Shown here: one piece after another, positions 18,001 to 28,053 of the stretch
Position numbering within the stretch: position 1 is the stretch's first letter
How the letters are laid out: each line of letters opens with the position of its first letter
Assembly: GCA_028335825.1 (NCBI GenBank)
Contig: JAIOKI010000002.1
Coordinates: 124,001-188,000 of the forward strand
Direction: 5' to 3'
DNA length: 64,000 nt
Origin: Nosema muscidifuracis
Taxonomy: Eukaryota > Microsporidia > Nosematidae
Program-made: the position numbers and the translations under genes
The notes under the pieces: generated by a model
What the model was told of the DNA's origin: nothing
Databases searched by the model: none
Seen by the model: only the letters and a program-made list of their open reading frames with translations

Positions 18001-18399
18001 TTACAACAATCCAATATAATATAATACAATATATTAATTTAATATATTATTAAACATCATGATTATACTTATTACATTATATGATACAGTTATGTAATCA
18101 TAAATTAATATTTTGAATATTTATTGTAAATATTAAACATATCGTTATATATTTTTATTTTTATAGTAAATTAGATAATCAAATTTATTCATTAATTTTA
18201 ATATTTTTATAATTTATTTATATTTTTCTATTTAGTTTCATTATATAAACAAATATCTTGAAGGTAAAAATTTAAAAAAATGTACCTTTCATTTCTTATA
18301 ATAAATTAATTTTTCTAATTGTTAAAGAAATTACTAATTATCTAATATAAAATATTTTATCAATTTCTATTTCCAGTATTTTAATTAATAAAAATATCC

Positions 18400-19875
18400 A
18401 TGCATAAACCATATCGCATGAATAATGATAAATCCAAAAAGATAAGTGAAAATCAGAATAATGAGAATAAAAGAAAGAAACATAAACTAAATCTATTTAT
18501 TGATAATAAGAATCCTAAATTATCTCAACAAGATAATATATTCAATCTATCTAAAGATATTGTTATACCAAAGAGATCTATCAAATCTATAAATGTTATC
18601 AAAGAAAATCCGACTAGAATTAGTCAAAATATTTATAATATTATGAAAAATATTCATTCTAATGATCCATTAACTCTTTACGAATTATTTAATAACTTAA
18701 AGAATGTTAAAATATCTGAAGATCTTTTTATAATAATAGTAAGGAGATGTAAAGAAGTATTATTTAGAGATATAAAAAATATTAATCCAACTGGAATATT
18801 TTATTATACTGGAGATGATGTTAATATAAGAAATAAGGCTACTAGCAATATTAATATATTTTCTAAAATATTTAATTATGTAACAAATTCTTGTGTATCT
18901 GAAAGTACTATAATCAAAGGATTAGATGATATTGATATATTTAGATTAATATCTCTTCTTAAATCTGAAGATGAAACTGAAAGAGGTCATATTTCATCAG
19001 TACTGATTAATATATTTGACGTATTTCGTTATAAAATAACAAATCTTGTAGAAAATGAATTAAGTCTTTTTTATGAAGGATTACGTACTCATATTGGTAT
19101 AGAAGAAATTCTTGAAATAGTTTTATGTATAGTAGAAGGTTATAGATCAAAAATTAAGAGAGAAATTACAGATGTAAAAATTTTTAATCTTGATAAATTA
19201 AAATGTAACGAAAATGATATTTTTTATATCGAATATATTTTAAGATTTCTATCAGTAAGAAATCTTGAATATTACAAAATAATACCACAGATAATATATA
19301 AATATGCTTCAGAAGATTTTAATATATCAGAATTTACTTTAAAATATATTTATAAATTATTTCAAAATATTGAATACATAAACAGACCTATGCTTGTACA
19401 AATATATTCTATGATATATGTAAGATGGTGTAGAAGAATACCTTTTAAAAATATTTTAGAAGATTTTTGTGATATAATAAATCTTGGATTAAAATCTGAA
19501 CATTTTGTTCTTATTGAAGAAATTTTACAGATTATTGATATAAGAGCTATGAAATATATTTTACAAGAAAATATCACAGAAGTTTTACCAAGAATATTTG
19601 TAAATTTATATAATCTTAGTAAGAAACATTGGAGATCAAAAGGAAAGATGAAAATTTTTAAATATATTTCTGTAATTCTAAGTATGAGTCATGAATGTTT
19701 TGAAGAATGTTTAATTAAATATAATATGGAGAGATTTATAAGTAGAAATGAAGTGGATGATAATTTAATAGATGTATTAGGTAAATGTATAGAACATTCT
19801 ACTTTAGATAATAAGAAAGAGAATGAATTTAATAAAAGAAGAAAATCTATGAGTAAGGATCCTAAGAAGAAATAG
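18400..19875 (+). CDS. RTS1: PP2A B56-family regulatory subunit
   Basis: 491 residues. After a low-complexity, Asn/Lys-rich first 50 residues, a HEAT-like helical repeat region runs to about 460. B56 landmarks are SEDETERGHISSVLINIF (SEDPRERDxLKTxLHRIY in the family), a GIEEILEIVLCIVEGY segment (the family's GIAELLEILGSIINGF) and LYNLSKKHW near the end. B56 directs PP2A to LxxIxE-containing substrates at centromeres and elsewhere. The catalytic subunit lies 6.8 kb away. The start lacks CCC (ATATCCATG), and Met7 is an alternative. Confidence 0.82.
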   Translation: MHKPYRMNNDKSKKISENQNNENKRKKHKLNLFIDNKNPKLSQQDNIFNLSKDIVIPKRSIKSINVIKENPTRISQNIYNIMKNIHSNDPLTLYELFNNLKNVKISEDLFIIIVRRCKEVLFRDIKNINPTGIFYYTGDDVNIRNKATSNINIFSKIFNYVTNSCVSESTIIKGLDDIDIFRLISLLKSEDETERGHISSVLINIFDVFRYKITNLVENELSLFYEGLRTHIGIEEILEIVLCIVEGYRSKIKREITDVKIFNLDKLKCNENDIFYIEYILRFLSVRNLEYYKIIPQIIYKYASEDFNISEFTLKYIYKLFQNIEYINRPMLVQIYSMIYVRWCRRIPFKNILEDFCDIINLGLKSEHFVLIEEILQIIDIRAMKYILQENITEVLPRIFVNLYNLSKKHWRSKGKMKIFKYISVILSMSHECFEECLIKYNMERFISRNEVDDNLIDVLGKCIEHSTLDNKKENEFNKRRKSMSKDPKKK

Positions 19876-19984
19876 AATAATTTTATACATAAATAATTTG
19901 TTTATAAATATACAAAGTTATTAATTATATTTTAATTTATTATTACCACATAAATTATAAAAAATATATTAGATATTATAAAAA

Positions 19985-20320
19985 ATATATTATATATTAT
20001 AAAAAAAAGATTAAATGTTATTAAAAAAGATTAAATGTTATAAAATATATTAAATGTTATAAAAAAGATTAAATGTTATAAAAAAGATAAAATGTTATAA
20101 AAAAGATTAAATGTTATAAAAAAGATAAAATGTTATAAAAAAAGATTAAATGTTATAAAAAAAATATTAAATGTTTTAAATCATAGAGATCATTGATATA
20201 TTATAAATATATTAAATGTTATAAAAAAAATACTATAAATTAAATGTTATAAATTATCAATTAAATAATTATTATATTATAAATATTATAAACTATCAAT
20301 TAAATATTATTAATATATAA
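19985..20320. repeat. tandem repeat, about 19-20 bp unit
   Basis: More than ten copies of AAAAAAGATTAAATGTTAT, with variants AAAAAGATAAAATGTTAT and AATATATTAAATGTTAT, fill the spacer between the B56 and RPN1 stops. Confidence 0.85.
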
Positions 20321-20344
20321 ATAAAAATTTCAATGAATAATCTT

Positions 20345-22750
20345 TTAATTGTCATTCTTTAAGATCACTACATCTTCAATATAAGGAGTATAACTCTTCT
20401 CATCAATTTCTGCTTTTTCAGTACAATTAAGTATCACTGGTGTAGAATGTGTCTGCATAGATGATATACGTCTAGGATCTCCTACTACTCCAACAGTATT
20501 AACAGGTAAACCTATTCTAATATTTATTTTATCTTTGGTGTATACATATTTAGGAGTAAATGACTGATTCAATAGATAAAATAGATAAGTGTGTCCATCA
20601 AGAAGAGGACTAGAGAAAGGATCTAATAAAAGGAATGTGGTAGTAAATAATCCTATAAGATTCTTAACAGAAATACATGATTTATCATACATAAGGAAAG
20701 AAATAGAAGAAAGACCTTTTCCTAAAGAAAGTAAACCATTAGAAATTCTTAACATTGTACTGATCTTTGGATCTTTATAATATTGACCATACTGAGAATC
20801 AAAAACTTTTTGTATTCTTCCACTTACTGTACCTCCTCCTACTATACCAAGAGCATAAAGAGAAGGAACTACAACATTAACATCTCCAGCATTGATATTC
20901 TTTTCTAATACATCTATTACAGATGAATGAGGTGTAGAAGGATAAAGTAAAGAGTAACAAAGAGGAAGAACTGATTTTAAATGAGGTGATTCTAATAATA
21001 AAGAAGATGTACATATTCTAGAAACCATCTGAGAAGCTAATTCATCCCCTAAACATACTAAAGTACAACTTAATAAAGCTATAGATTCTAATAAAGCATC
21101 TGTATCACCAGAAAAGGCTTCTGATAAAATATTCTCTATAACCTGAGTATCTCCTGATTTAATATGTTGAAATCCTTTAATTAAAAGAGATCCATGTTTA
21201 GAATAATTTGTTTCCATATTCTCTAAACAACATTCTACATCAGGTCTTCTATAAAATAATAAAGCAAGTCCAAGCATTATAAGCTTAAAGAAATGAGAAT
21301 CAGAATGTTCTTCTTTCTCTATATACATTTGTAAGAAGATTGAAATGAGCTCATCATCTGCTGTTCCTACAAAAAGACTTCCTAAGGTGAATGCAGCAAA
21401 GGAAGATATTTCAATATTATTAGAATATAATAAAGGAGATATAAGAATTTTAAGATCTTCTTCTGATGTATTACAATAAATAGTTTGTATACTAAGAAGT
21501 GTAGGTATTACATGAATAGGATCATCAGATTGAAGATTATTTGTAAGGAGAGATAAAATTGTTTGATTCTCATCCCATATTTTAGAACTTGACAAAGCTA
21601 AAGCAAGAAGAGAACCTGTTCTTTTTAAAGAAAATTCTCCAAAGATATGCTCTTGTAAAATTTCTAATACTTTAGTAGGATTCCAAAATTCAATACATCC
21701 AACACTTCCCATTATTGTAATAAGTTCTGGTATATTGGAATCTAAAATTGTCTGATATTCTATTCCAGGAGTCTCATCTCCTTCTTGAAGAAAAAATATG
21801 CTATCTTGTCCATATCCTAAATTAATAAATCCATTACACACTGTAATAGGATTAAAATTATTTTGTTGAACTCCTTTTATGTCTCTATCATATCTTAATT
21901 TCCTTAATGTAGATGACTTACTTTTTTCTGAATCAAGTTCGTATATTTTTATTACTGATCTGTATATATCTTTAATATGAGAATTTTGTAAAATAGATTT
22001 CTCTTTAAGATCTTTAGATTCATAATATATATTCAATCTTCCTAATATATAAAGAAGCTGATGTTTTACATTCTCATCTTGAATATTTTCAACAAATTCA
22101 ACTGCATCATCATAATATCCATTATCAATAATATGTACAATATATTTAGTATAATCTTTCATCTTCAGGTAAATCTTATTTAATATCTCATATAACTCAT
22201 AAAAACTAGCCATCTCTTCTAAATAAAGAATAATTCTTTTATAATTATGTTCTTCTACATATTCAAGTACTGCACTTATATCTTCAATTTCTATAAGAAA
22301 ATCTATAGCATCAAATTCTAAATTATTTTTAAATAAAAAATCTATACAAGATTTTGATACTTCAATAGTTTCATTTATATCTACTTCATTCTTATTAAGC
22401 TTTGAATCTATAATACATCCAATAAGCTTCTTTACATACAAATGACCCCATTCCTTAAGAGGAATAATATTTCCATATATTCTGTGTCTAAGAAGTTCTT
22501 CATCATTACCCATAATACTCACTGCACTGATTATATCATGAATCTTTTTAGAATCTTCTGTAGATAATTTATCACATAATTCAAGTAATAAATTCTTTTT
22601 ATCCATTAAGGTTTGGAAGCTTAAAGTACTGATAGATCCTGTATGAGATGATTTGACCATATCAATTAACATATTTAGTGCATTGTGTACAATATCACTG
22701 TTTTCAGATTTCAAACTGTCTAGAATAATATTTAAATTTTCCTGTTCCAT
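20345..22750 (-). CDS. RPN1: 26S proteasome base subunit Rpn1
   Basis: 801 residues against 993 in yeast. Rpn1 is the ubiquitin-like-domain receptor of the 19S base. Visible features are EWGHLYVKKLIG near residue 110 (EWGHEYxRxL in the family), proteasome/cyclosome repeats from about 360 to 700 (for example SSFAAFTLGSLFVGTADDEL and VVPSLYALGIVGGGTV), and the C-terminal signature TPVILNCTEKAEI. The start follows TTACCCCTCTAAATG. The lid subunit Rpn8 is at 50853. Confidence 0.9.
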   Translation of the reverse strand: MEQENLNIILDSLKSENSDIVHNALNMLIDMVKSSHTGSISTLSFQTLMDKKNLLLELCDKLSTEDSKKIHDIISAVSIMGNDEELLRHRIYGNIIPLKEWGHLYVKKLIGCIIDSKLNKNEVDINETIEVSKSCIDFLFKNNLEFDAIDFLIEIEDISAVLEYVEEHNYKRIILYLEEMASFYELYEILNKIYLKMKDYTKYIVHIIDNGYYDDAVEFVENIQDENVKHQLLYILGRLNIYYESKDLKEKSILQNSHIKDIYRSVIKIYELDSEKSKSSTLRKLRYDRDIKGVQQNNFNPITVCNGFINLGYGQDSIFFLQEGDETPGIEYQTILDSNIPELITIMGSVGCIEFWNPTKVLEILQEHIFGEFSLKRTGSLLALALSSSKIWDENQTILSLLTNNLQSDDPIHVIPTLLSIQTIYCNTSEEDLKILISPLLYSNNIEISSFAAFTLGSLFVGTADDELISIFLQMYIEKEEHSDSHFFKLIMLGLALLFYRRPDVECCLENMETNYSKHGSLLIKGFQHIKSGDTQVIENILSEAFSGDTDALLESIALLSCTLVCLGDELASQMVSRICTSSLLLESPHLKSVLPLCYSLLYPSTPHSSVIDVLEKNINAGDVNVVVPSLYALGIVGGGTVSGRIQKVFDSQYGQYYKDPKISTMLRISNGLLSLGKGLSSISFLMYDKSCISVKNLIGLFTTTFLLLDPFSSPLLDGHTYLFYLLNQSFTPKYVYTKDKINIRIGLPVNTVGVVGDPRRISSMQTHSTPVILNCTEKAEIDEKSYTPYIEDVVILKNDN

Positions 22751-23254
22751 TTAGAGGGGTAAAAACTTAAAGTATTTGTTATGCAAAAAATAACAATTTA
22801 TATACAAAAAAATATGCATAAATACAGAATTATTCTTTAATCTAATATTATTATATTAATTTAAGGTAGGAATGTAAAGACCTTCCATAGACTTACTTAT
22901 AAAAAAAATACAAACTCAACAAGAAAATTAATTAACAATGAAAATAAGAAGAACTCCTTAACAATGAACACTATAACTGATACTTATTACTTTGATAATT
23001 TTTGAGTATTTTGAATTATTGAAGGTATTTTTATTTATTTATTATTCCTTCACAATGAAGATCATATCACATAATAATAAGAAAGATCATGTCAAATCAT
23101 AATAGGAAAAATCATATTCACATAATAATAGGAAAGATCATGTCAAATCATAATAGGAAAAATCATATTCACATAATAACAAGAAAGATCATATCACATA
23201 ATAGGAAATTCTTTTTTAATGAGAAAATTCTTTTTTAACGAAAATATTCATCAT
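22751..23254. other. spacer with repeats and a dispersed 55-bp element
   Basis: Right part (23050-23210) holds copies of CATAATAATAGGAAAGATCAT and variants. The segment at 22977-23035 shares TTTTGAATTATTGAAGGTATTT and flanking words with 61838-61887. The left part has TTATGCAAAAAATAAC and ATATGCATAAAT words upstream of RPN1. No ORF is seen. Confidence 0.5.
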
Positions 23255-25261
23255 TTATTCATTATCAATCTCATCCCAATCATTCATCCCTTGACTAAAT
23301 ACCTTCAATATATGAGGTATCATATGATGTATAGTAGCATGTTTTATAACTACTATGTGGTCATAAAAATCTAAATTAACTTTTTTATACAACAAGAGAG
23401 AAATCTTTTTCTTCTTCTTTATTACATTAATTCTCTTAAATTGATATACTAAACCAGGTGTGTATAATTTTGGATATAAGTTATTTTTTTTAACATGACC
23501 TCTAATTATCTTTAAATCATCTTCTATATTCTCTGGACTAAATAAAAATCTAGAATTATCTCCTATAGAACAAGCTGTATATTTCATTTCAGAAAAACTT
23601 CCATAACTAAGTCTAGGAACGAAATCATTTCCATAATTTAATGTATAAAGATTCTTATGAGGTTTATTTGCTATATTATAAGATACAGTAGGAGCAGCAC
23701 TGAATGCTATTGTTGTTATATTAAATAATTTAAAAATTTCTTGTCTTTCGTATATTAAATGTACCATAATAGCTATACTTCCTCCCAAAGAATGACCAGT
23801 AAAAAGAATATTTTTAGTTTTACAACTTTCTGCCATATTAAATAATTCTTTTGATTTATTCTCAACAAAAGCACATGCCATATGTTTGATTCCTGTATGA
23901 GCATATCCTTCATAAAATTTTGTGTATCTACAATTTAAATCTTTTAAAGCTTCATCTGATGTAGAAGTTCCTTTAAAAGAAACAACTAACTTATTCGTTT
24001 TTTTTTCATAAAAAATTATATGCTCAGGTATATTTTCATCAGCAAATTGTACTGATAATAATCTATTATTATCTATATTAAGAAATTCAAGAATAGCTCT
24101 TCTATTAGAATCCATAGAAATATTCTTATCAACTTTTTTTCTTCTTTTACAGAATGTTGTAGCCCATGAATTTCCATATGATCCTATTGCATAATAGAAA
24201 TAATTTATAATTTCTTTAATAAGCTTTTTATGACATATAATATAATCAGTATTGTCTAATACATCTATTATAGATTTAGTATCTGAAGGTATCTTTTGTA
24301 TTTCATTTAAATTTATTTTGTTTGGATAAAAATCAGTTATATTTTCATTAAAAATAGAATCATTAATATCATCCAAACATTCTCTAGTACTTATGATATC
24401 AACATCTTTACTAAAAATTTTATTAAACATATCATAAATATTAAATTTTCTATTATTATTTCTAACATCTTTTTCAAATTTATTCATATTATCAGGATTT
24501 TCAATAAAATTCTTATTATGTCCTTTACCCAATATAATATAATAATTAGTAAAATCTGTTAAAATTCCATGTTCAAATTTATACATATTTCCTAAAAATA
24601 ATTTTTCAAGATCGAACCCTTCATTTTCTTCTTTAGATTTTTCATGCAATTTTAATTTTTTTAAATCTTTTATATTTTCATATCGAAGATCTTTTGTCAT
24701 TTTGAAATGTATTCTTGAAGAATATTCTTCTAAAAAATATAAACCAAGAATAAAATTAACTTTACAACTGTTACTACCTATTAAAAAATCATCAACTACA
24801 CTTTTAAAATTACCTAAAAGTACACTTTTTTGTTGGTTAAGAAACAAATTAAAAACAGACTGCACAAAATTATCTTGTACACTTACAATCGTATGATCAA
24901 AATTATCCAATTTTTTTACTGTATAATCGATAGAACATTTTCCAATTATTTTCTGACCCTTAAGATCATAAAAATCAGCTCGAAATGTGTATCGAGATGA
25001 TAAAATATCGATAATATTCTTTTTACTTTCATGTTTATCGAAAAAACTATTTTGTAAGATTATTACTCCAATATATTTATCCCATGGAAAACCTTTAGAT
25101 TTAAATTGTATAAGAATTTTTTCGAATAAAAAATCGTGAAGTGTTAAAATAGTAAAAGTTATAGTTTCTTTTATAATTCTGCATGTATCTTTATATACGA
25201 ATTCTATTGTATCATATTCTCCTACTATATCAATTTCTGTTAGTTTAAGTGTTACGTCCAT
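23255..25261 (-). CDS. class-3 lipase, diacylglycerol-lipase-like
   Basis: 668 residues from the first ATG. The frame extends 16 codons upstream but only to a TTG, and ATCCC lies about 17 nt before this ATG. The alpha/beta-hydrolase part is C-terminal: LVVSFKGTSTSDEALKDL, the nucleophile elbow TGHSLGGS with Ser491, Asp546 in GNDFVPRLSYG, and a His-rich HHMIPHI near the end. The N-terminal 100 residues are beta-rich and could be a C2-like membrane domain. Such enzymes cleave diacylglycerol or phospholipid sn-1 esters. No signal peptide is seen, so it is probably intracellular. Confidence 0.78.
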   Translation of the reverse strand: MDVTLKLTEIDIVGEYDTIEFVYKDTCRIIKETITFTILTLHDFLFEKILIQFKSKGFPWDKYIGVIILQNSFFDKHESKKNIIDILSSRYTFRADFYDLKGQKIIGKCSIDYTVKKLDNFDHTIVSVQDNFVQSVFNLFLNQQKSVLLGNFKSVVDDFLIGSNSCKVNFILGLYFLEEYSSRIHFKMTKDLRYENIKDLKKLKLHEKSKEENEGFDLEKLFLGNMYKFEHGILTDFTNYYIILGKGHNKNFIENPDNMNKFEKDVRNNNRKFNIYDMFNKIFSKDVDIISTRECLDDINDSIFNENITDFYPNKINLNEIQKIPSDTKSIIDVLDNTDYIICHKKLIKEIINYFYYAIGSYGNSWATTFCKRRKKVDKNISMDSNRRAILEFLNIDNNRLLSVQFADENIPEHIIFYEKKTNKLVVSFKGTSTSDEALKDLNCRYTKFYEGYAHTGIKHMACAFVENKSKELFNMAESCKTKNILFTGHSLGGSIAIMVHLIYERQEIFKLFNITTIAFSAAPTVSYNIANKPHKNLYTLNYGNDFVPRLSYGSFSEMKYTACSIGDNSRFLFSPENIEDDLKIIRGHVKKNNLYPKLYTPGLVYQFKRINVIKKKKKISLLLYKKVNLDFYDHIVVIKHATIHHMIPHILKVFSQGMNDWDEIDNE

Positions 25262-25369
25262 ATACTTTTTATTGAAGGGATATTTATTTATCAAATTTTC
25301 ATTTACCAATTAATTATAATTTTAAGAAAATTCAGTTTGATTGATCTGATATTTTATTAACAATAATTC

Positions 25370-25740
25370 AAAAAGATAGAAGAAGAAATATAATTTAAAA
25401 AGATAGGAGGTTTTTATTAGCAATAATTTAAAAAGATAGAAGATTTAAGAAATGTAATATAAAAAGATAGGAGAGCAAATGTAATATAAAAAAGAAGAAA
25501 ATTTTTTTAGAATTTTTTTATTTAAAAAGATAGATTCTTTAAGAAATGTAATATAAAAAATAGGAGATTTTTTATTAAATTAATTATTTTAAATAGATGA
25601 GTGTTTGTTTTATTATTTAAAAAGATAGGAGATTCTTAAGAAATTTATAAAAAAGATAAGATATTCTTTAATAAATTTATAAAAAAGATAAGATATTCTT
25701 TAATAAATTTATAAAAAAATTAGGAGATTTTTTAAGAAAT
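25370..25740. repeat. tandem repeat with AAAAAGATAGGAGAT core
   Basis: About ten degenerate copies of AAAAAGATAGGAGATTTTTT and TTTAAGAAATGTAATATAA lie in the 25262-25900 spacer. No ORF or RNA is seen. Confidence 0.7.
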
Positions 25741-25900
25741 TTAATATAATTTTATTTTTCTAATTTAAATTAATTTCCATTTGTGGTAATCAATTTTTGA
25801 TAAAAAGATTTAATAAATATTTAATCAACGAATTTTATGTTTACTCCAATTATTTTCTAAAGATACACTTTTTAAAAAATTCTTATTTATTGCACCCCAC

Positions 25901-26767
25901 ATGAAAATTAAATCAAACCTATCTGTACACTTTTTAGACAATCTTTCTTTAGAAGAAGAATTACACTTAATAAACCAACAACTAGAAATTAAATTAAAAG
26001 TATCTAAGAATAAAGCATTTGGTAAATCACTTCATCTTAGTGAAGATAATCTACTAAATAAAAATAAATTTAAATTTGTAGATCTTCTCTACGAATACAA
26101 AAATGAAAATGCATTTTTTACAATGATGATGCTTCTATCAGCAAGTCCTTTTACAAATTTCTTAGATAATTGTAAAGAAAAGATTTCTGATTTACATAAT
26201 TATCCTGTTCTAGAGAAAATGATTAATATGTTGGATACTATAAGAAGTAGTAAGACTGTTGATGTTGAAAAATATGTCCCTTATGAAGAGTGTACAGATT
26301 TGAAAGATGGATATACTTTTTTGTTACGAAGTATCCATCAAGAGCTTTGTACTTATATGCATTTTGAAGAGAATGCATGGAGTAGTCAAAAGAAAGGAAA
26401 AGCTTTTAAAAATATTTATCCTGAATATTCTCCAATAGTTGAAATATTCCAAGGTAAAATACAAGAAGATATTGGAAGTATGAAAGCAGGATATTTTGAA
26501 ATAGTAAAAGATGTTGATTTTAATTCATTAATTAATAATATTAATTGTAAGAAAATTCCTAATGTTATTCTAGTACAGACAGGGAATATTTCTAAGATTA
26601 ATGGATTTATTCCTACTTCAATTATTACTTTAAAAGAGAAATCTATTTCTCTTATTTTAATTGATAATGATAAAGGATTTGAATACACAAGTGGAGGATT
26701 TAAAGTATTAGACAATATAGATAATATAAAAAATGTAAAATATATTGTTTACAGTAGAAAAAAATAA
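25901..26767 (+). CDS. USP-type deubiquitinase relative lacking catalytic residues
   Basis: 288 residues. The layout follows a ubiquitin-specific protease of the Ubp3/USP10 kind: FLLRSIHQEL, then SPIVEIFQGKI (family PITGIFGGxI), KIPNVILVQTG (family LPPVLVLHLKR) and a closing EYTSGGFKVLD...YIVYSRK (family GHYTT...DD...YLLYYRR). By this alignment the Cys box position holds Asn70 and the catalytic His is Glu261, so it should not cleave ubiquitin. It may be a binding scaffold. It is less than half the usual length. The start follows GCACCCCACATG. Confidence 0.65.
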   Translation: MKIKSNLSVHFLDNLSLEEELHLINQQLEIKLKVSKNKAFGKSLHLSEDNLLNKNKFKFVDLLYEYKNENAFFTMMMLLSASPFTNFLDNCKEKISDLHNYPVLEKMINMLDTIRSSKTVDVEKYVPYEECTDLKDGYTFLLRSIHQELCTYMHFEENAWSSQKKGKAFKNIYPEYSPIVEIFQGKIQEDIGSMKAGYFEIVKDVDFNSLINNINCKKIPNVILVQTGNISKINGFIPTSIITLKEKSISLILIDNDKGFEYTSGGFKVLDNIDNIKNVKYIVYSRKK

Positions 26768-26799
26768 AAAATTACTATTAACAAATTTTGAGTTATATT

Positions 26800-27100
26800 A
26801 AAAGATAAGATTTATAATTAAAATATATTTATAGATAAAATTCTTTATTAATATATAAAAATTATTTATTGATTGTATTAGACAATCTAGAATATTTAAA
26901 TTATGTTTATATATGAAAATTTATTAATATATAAAAATCCTTTACTAAAAGATAAAATTCTTTACTAATATATAAAAATTCTTTATTAATAGATAAAATC
27001 CTTTTTTAATAGATAAAATCATTTATTAATAGATAAAGTTCTTTATTAATATATAAAAATTATTTATTAATAGATAAAATTCTTTAATAATAGATAAATC
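26800..27100. repeat. tandem repeat with TTATTAATAGATAAAATTC core
   Basis: About ten copies of TTTATTAATAGATAAAATTC / TTATTAATATATAAAAATTA fill the spacer after the USP-like gene. Confidence 0.75.
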
Positions 27101-27296
27101 CTCCTTTATTTATTTTACAACATATTATGATTATTTATGCTACATGTCAAATATATCAAGATAAATATATTATAAATCAACCAATCATTATACAATATAA
27201 ATTATTATTGGAAATTTTATATTACCTTTAATTAAATCTACTTCCTACCAATAAATATATTTGATAAGATATAATAACAATCAAAATATTTTACCC

Positions 27297-27530
27297 ATGA
27301 AAAATAAAAAAGATAAATCAAAATTTAAGCATGCAGAACTTCTTATGCTAATATTCTTTATGATGTTTCTTACTCCTATAACAATATTCCTTTTCTCCTT
27401 ATATTTTGTTAAAATCCAAAAATATGTTCCATATTTATCATTGGCTATTGTTTTGATTTTTAAAGTAATGTTTTTTTGGATATGTTACTTAAATATACAC
27501 AAGAAAAAGAAGAGTAAAAAGATTAAATGA
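27297..27530 (+). CDS. small two-span membrane protein, VMA21-like
   Basis: 77 residues from the ATG that directly follows TTTTACCC; the open frame further upstream has no ATG. A basic N-terminus is followed by two hydrophobic segments (about 15-36 and 43-62) and a lysine-rich cytosolic tail ending KKSKKIK. Length, topology and the LTPITIF turn in the first span resemble Vma21, the ER chaperone that assembles the V-ATPase Vo sector and cycles through a dilysine signal. The similarity is at the level of layout only. Confidence 0.5.
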   Translation: MKNKKDKSKFKHAELLMLIFFMMFLTPITIFLFSLYFVKIQKYVPYLSLAIVLIFKVMFFWICYLNIHKKKKSKKIK

Positions 27531-27862
27531 ACTTTTTTTTAAATATTAATAAATATATTTTGATTGTTTAATAAAAAGATTTCAATGTGATGTGTCATTT
27601 TTTCATATCTTTAATGAGATAAAGGATTTTAAATAAAAAATATTTTTCAATGAAAATAAATAATTTCAAATCTAATGAAAATAGATAATAAAAAATATCT
27701 ATATATAACTTATAAATAAAATATAATAACAAATATTCAATTCATGAAAATAGATAATATTAAATAAAAATGAATAACAAATATCTATATATAATTTCAA
27801 ATAAAATATATAAATATTTAAAAAATATTTTTTTTTGAACTATAAATATAATTTAAATTCTA

Positions 27863-27930
27863 CCCCTTATGCTTGATGATGAGAACATATTCAGTTTAAT
27901 AACTTTTTGTCATAGTTACTCTGAAAGCAT
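27863..27930 (+). ncRNA. C/D-box snoRNA with guide to conserved LSU rRNA, preceded by CCCC
   Basis: A perfect terminal stem ATGCTT (27869-27874) / AAGCAT (27925-27930) encloses box C ATGATGA (27876-27882) and box D CTGA (27921-27924), the exact order of a C/D snoRNA of about 62 nt. The 12 nt next to box D (GTCATAGTTACT, 27909-27920) are the reverse complement of AGTAACTATGAC, a sequence I know as part of the near-universal domain IV segment of eukaryotic LSU rRNA. By the box D+5 rule the target would be the second A of GTAAC. C'/D' boxes are not clear. CCCC at 27863-27866 sits immediately upstream, as at protein genes. Confidence 0.75.
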
Positions 27931-27953
27931 CATTTTTTTAATATATTACCTAC

Positions 27954-27999
27954 CAGTAGAGTCTTTTACTGATACTCCTTAATAAAATATCGTATCAGT
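27954..27999. other. paired hairpins upstream of the HECT gene
   Basis: CAGTA (27954-27958) pairs with TACTG (27967-27971). Overlapping it, ACTGATAC (27968-27975) is the exact reverse complement of GTATCAGT (27992-27999) with a 16-nt loop. It stands out in a spacer otherwise made of AT words and may be a second small RNA or a 5'-UTR structure of the gene at 28054. The spacer to the left of the snoRNA (27531-27860) shows only AT-rich words such as AATGAAAATAGATAAT. Confidence 0.4.
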
Positions 28000-28053
28000 T
28001 GATCAATAAAAGAAAAGGGACTTTTAGTATAAAAACACCCCCATTAATATATT

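Noticed and set aside
23262-25309. 16-codon N-terminal extension of the lipase
   Set aside because: It begins at TTG; the first ATG is 25261. The same applies to extensions above 27297, 44648, 49897, 53559 and 54503.
25370-27100. Direct repeats considered as CRISPR arrays
   Set aside because: Repeats are contiguous and degenerate with no unique spacers, and the genome is eukaryotic.
27869-27982. 37-codon ORF starting at the ATG after CCCC
   Set aside because: The C box, D box, terminal stem and rRNA complementarity explain the segment better; the peptide shows no recognisable feature.
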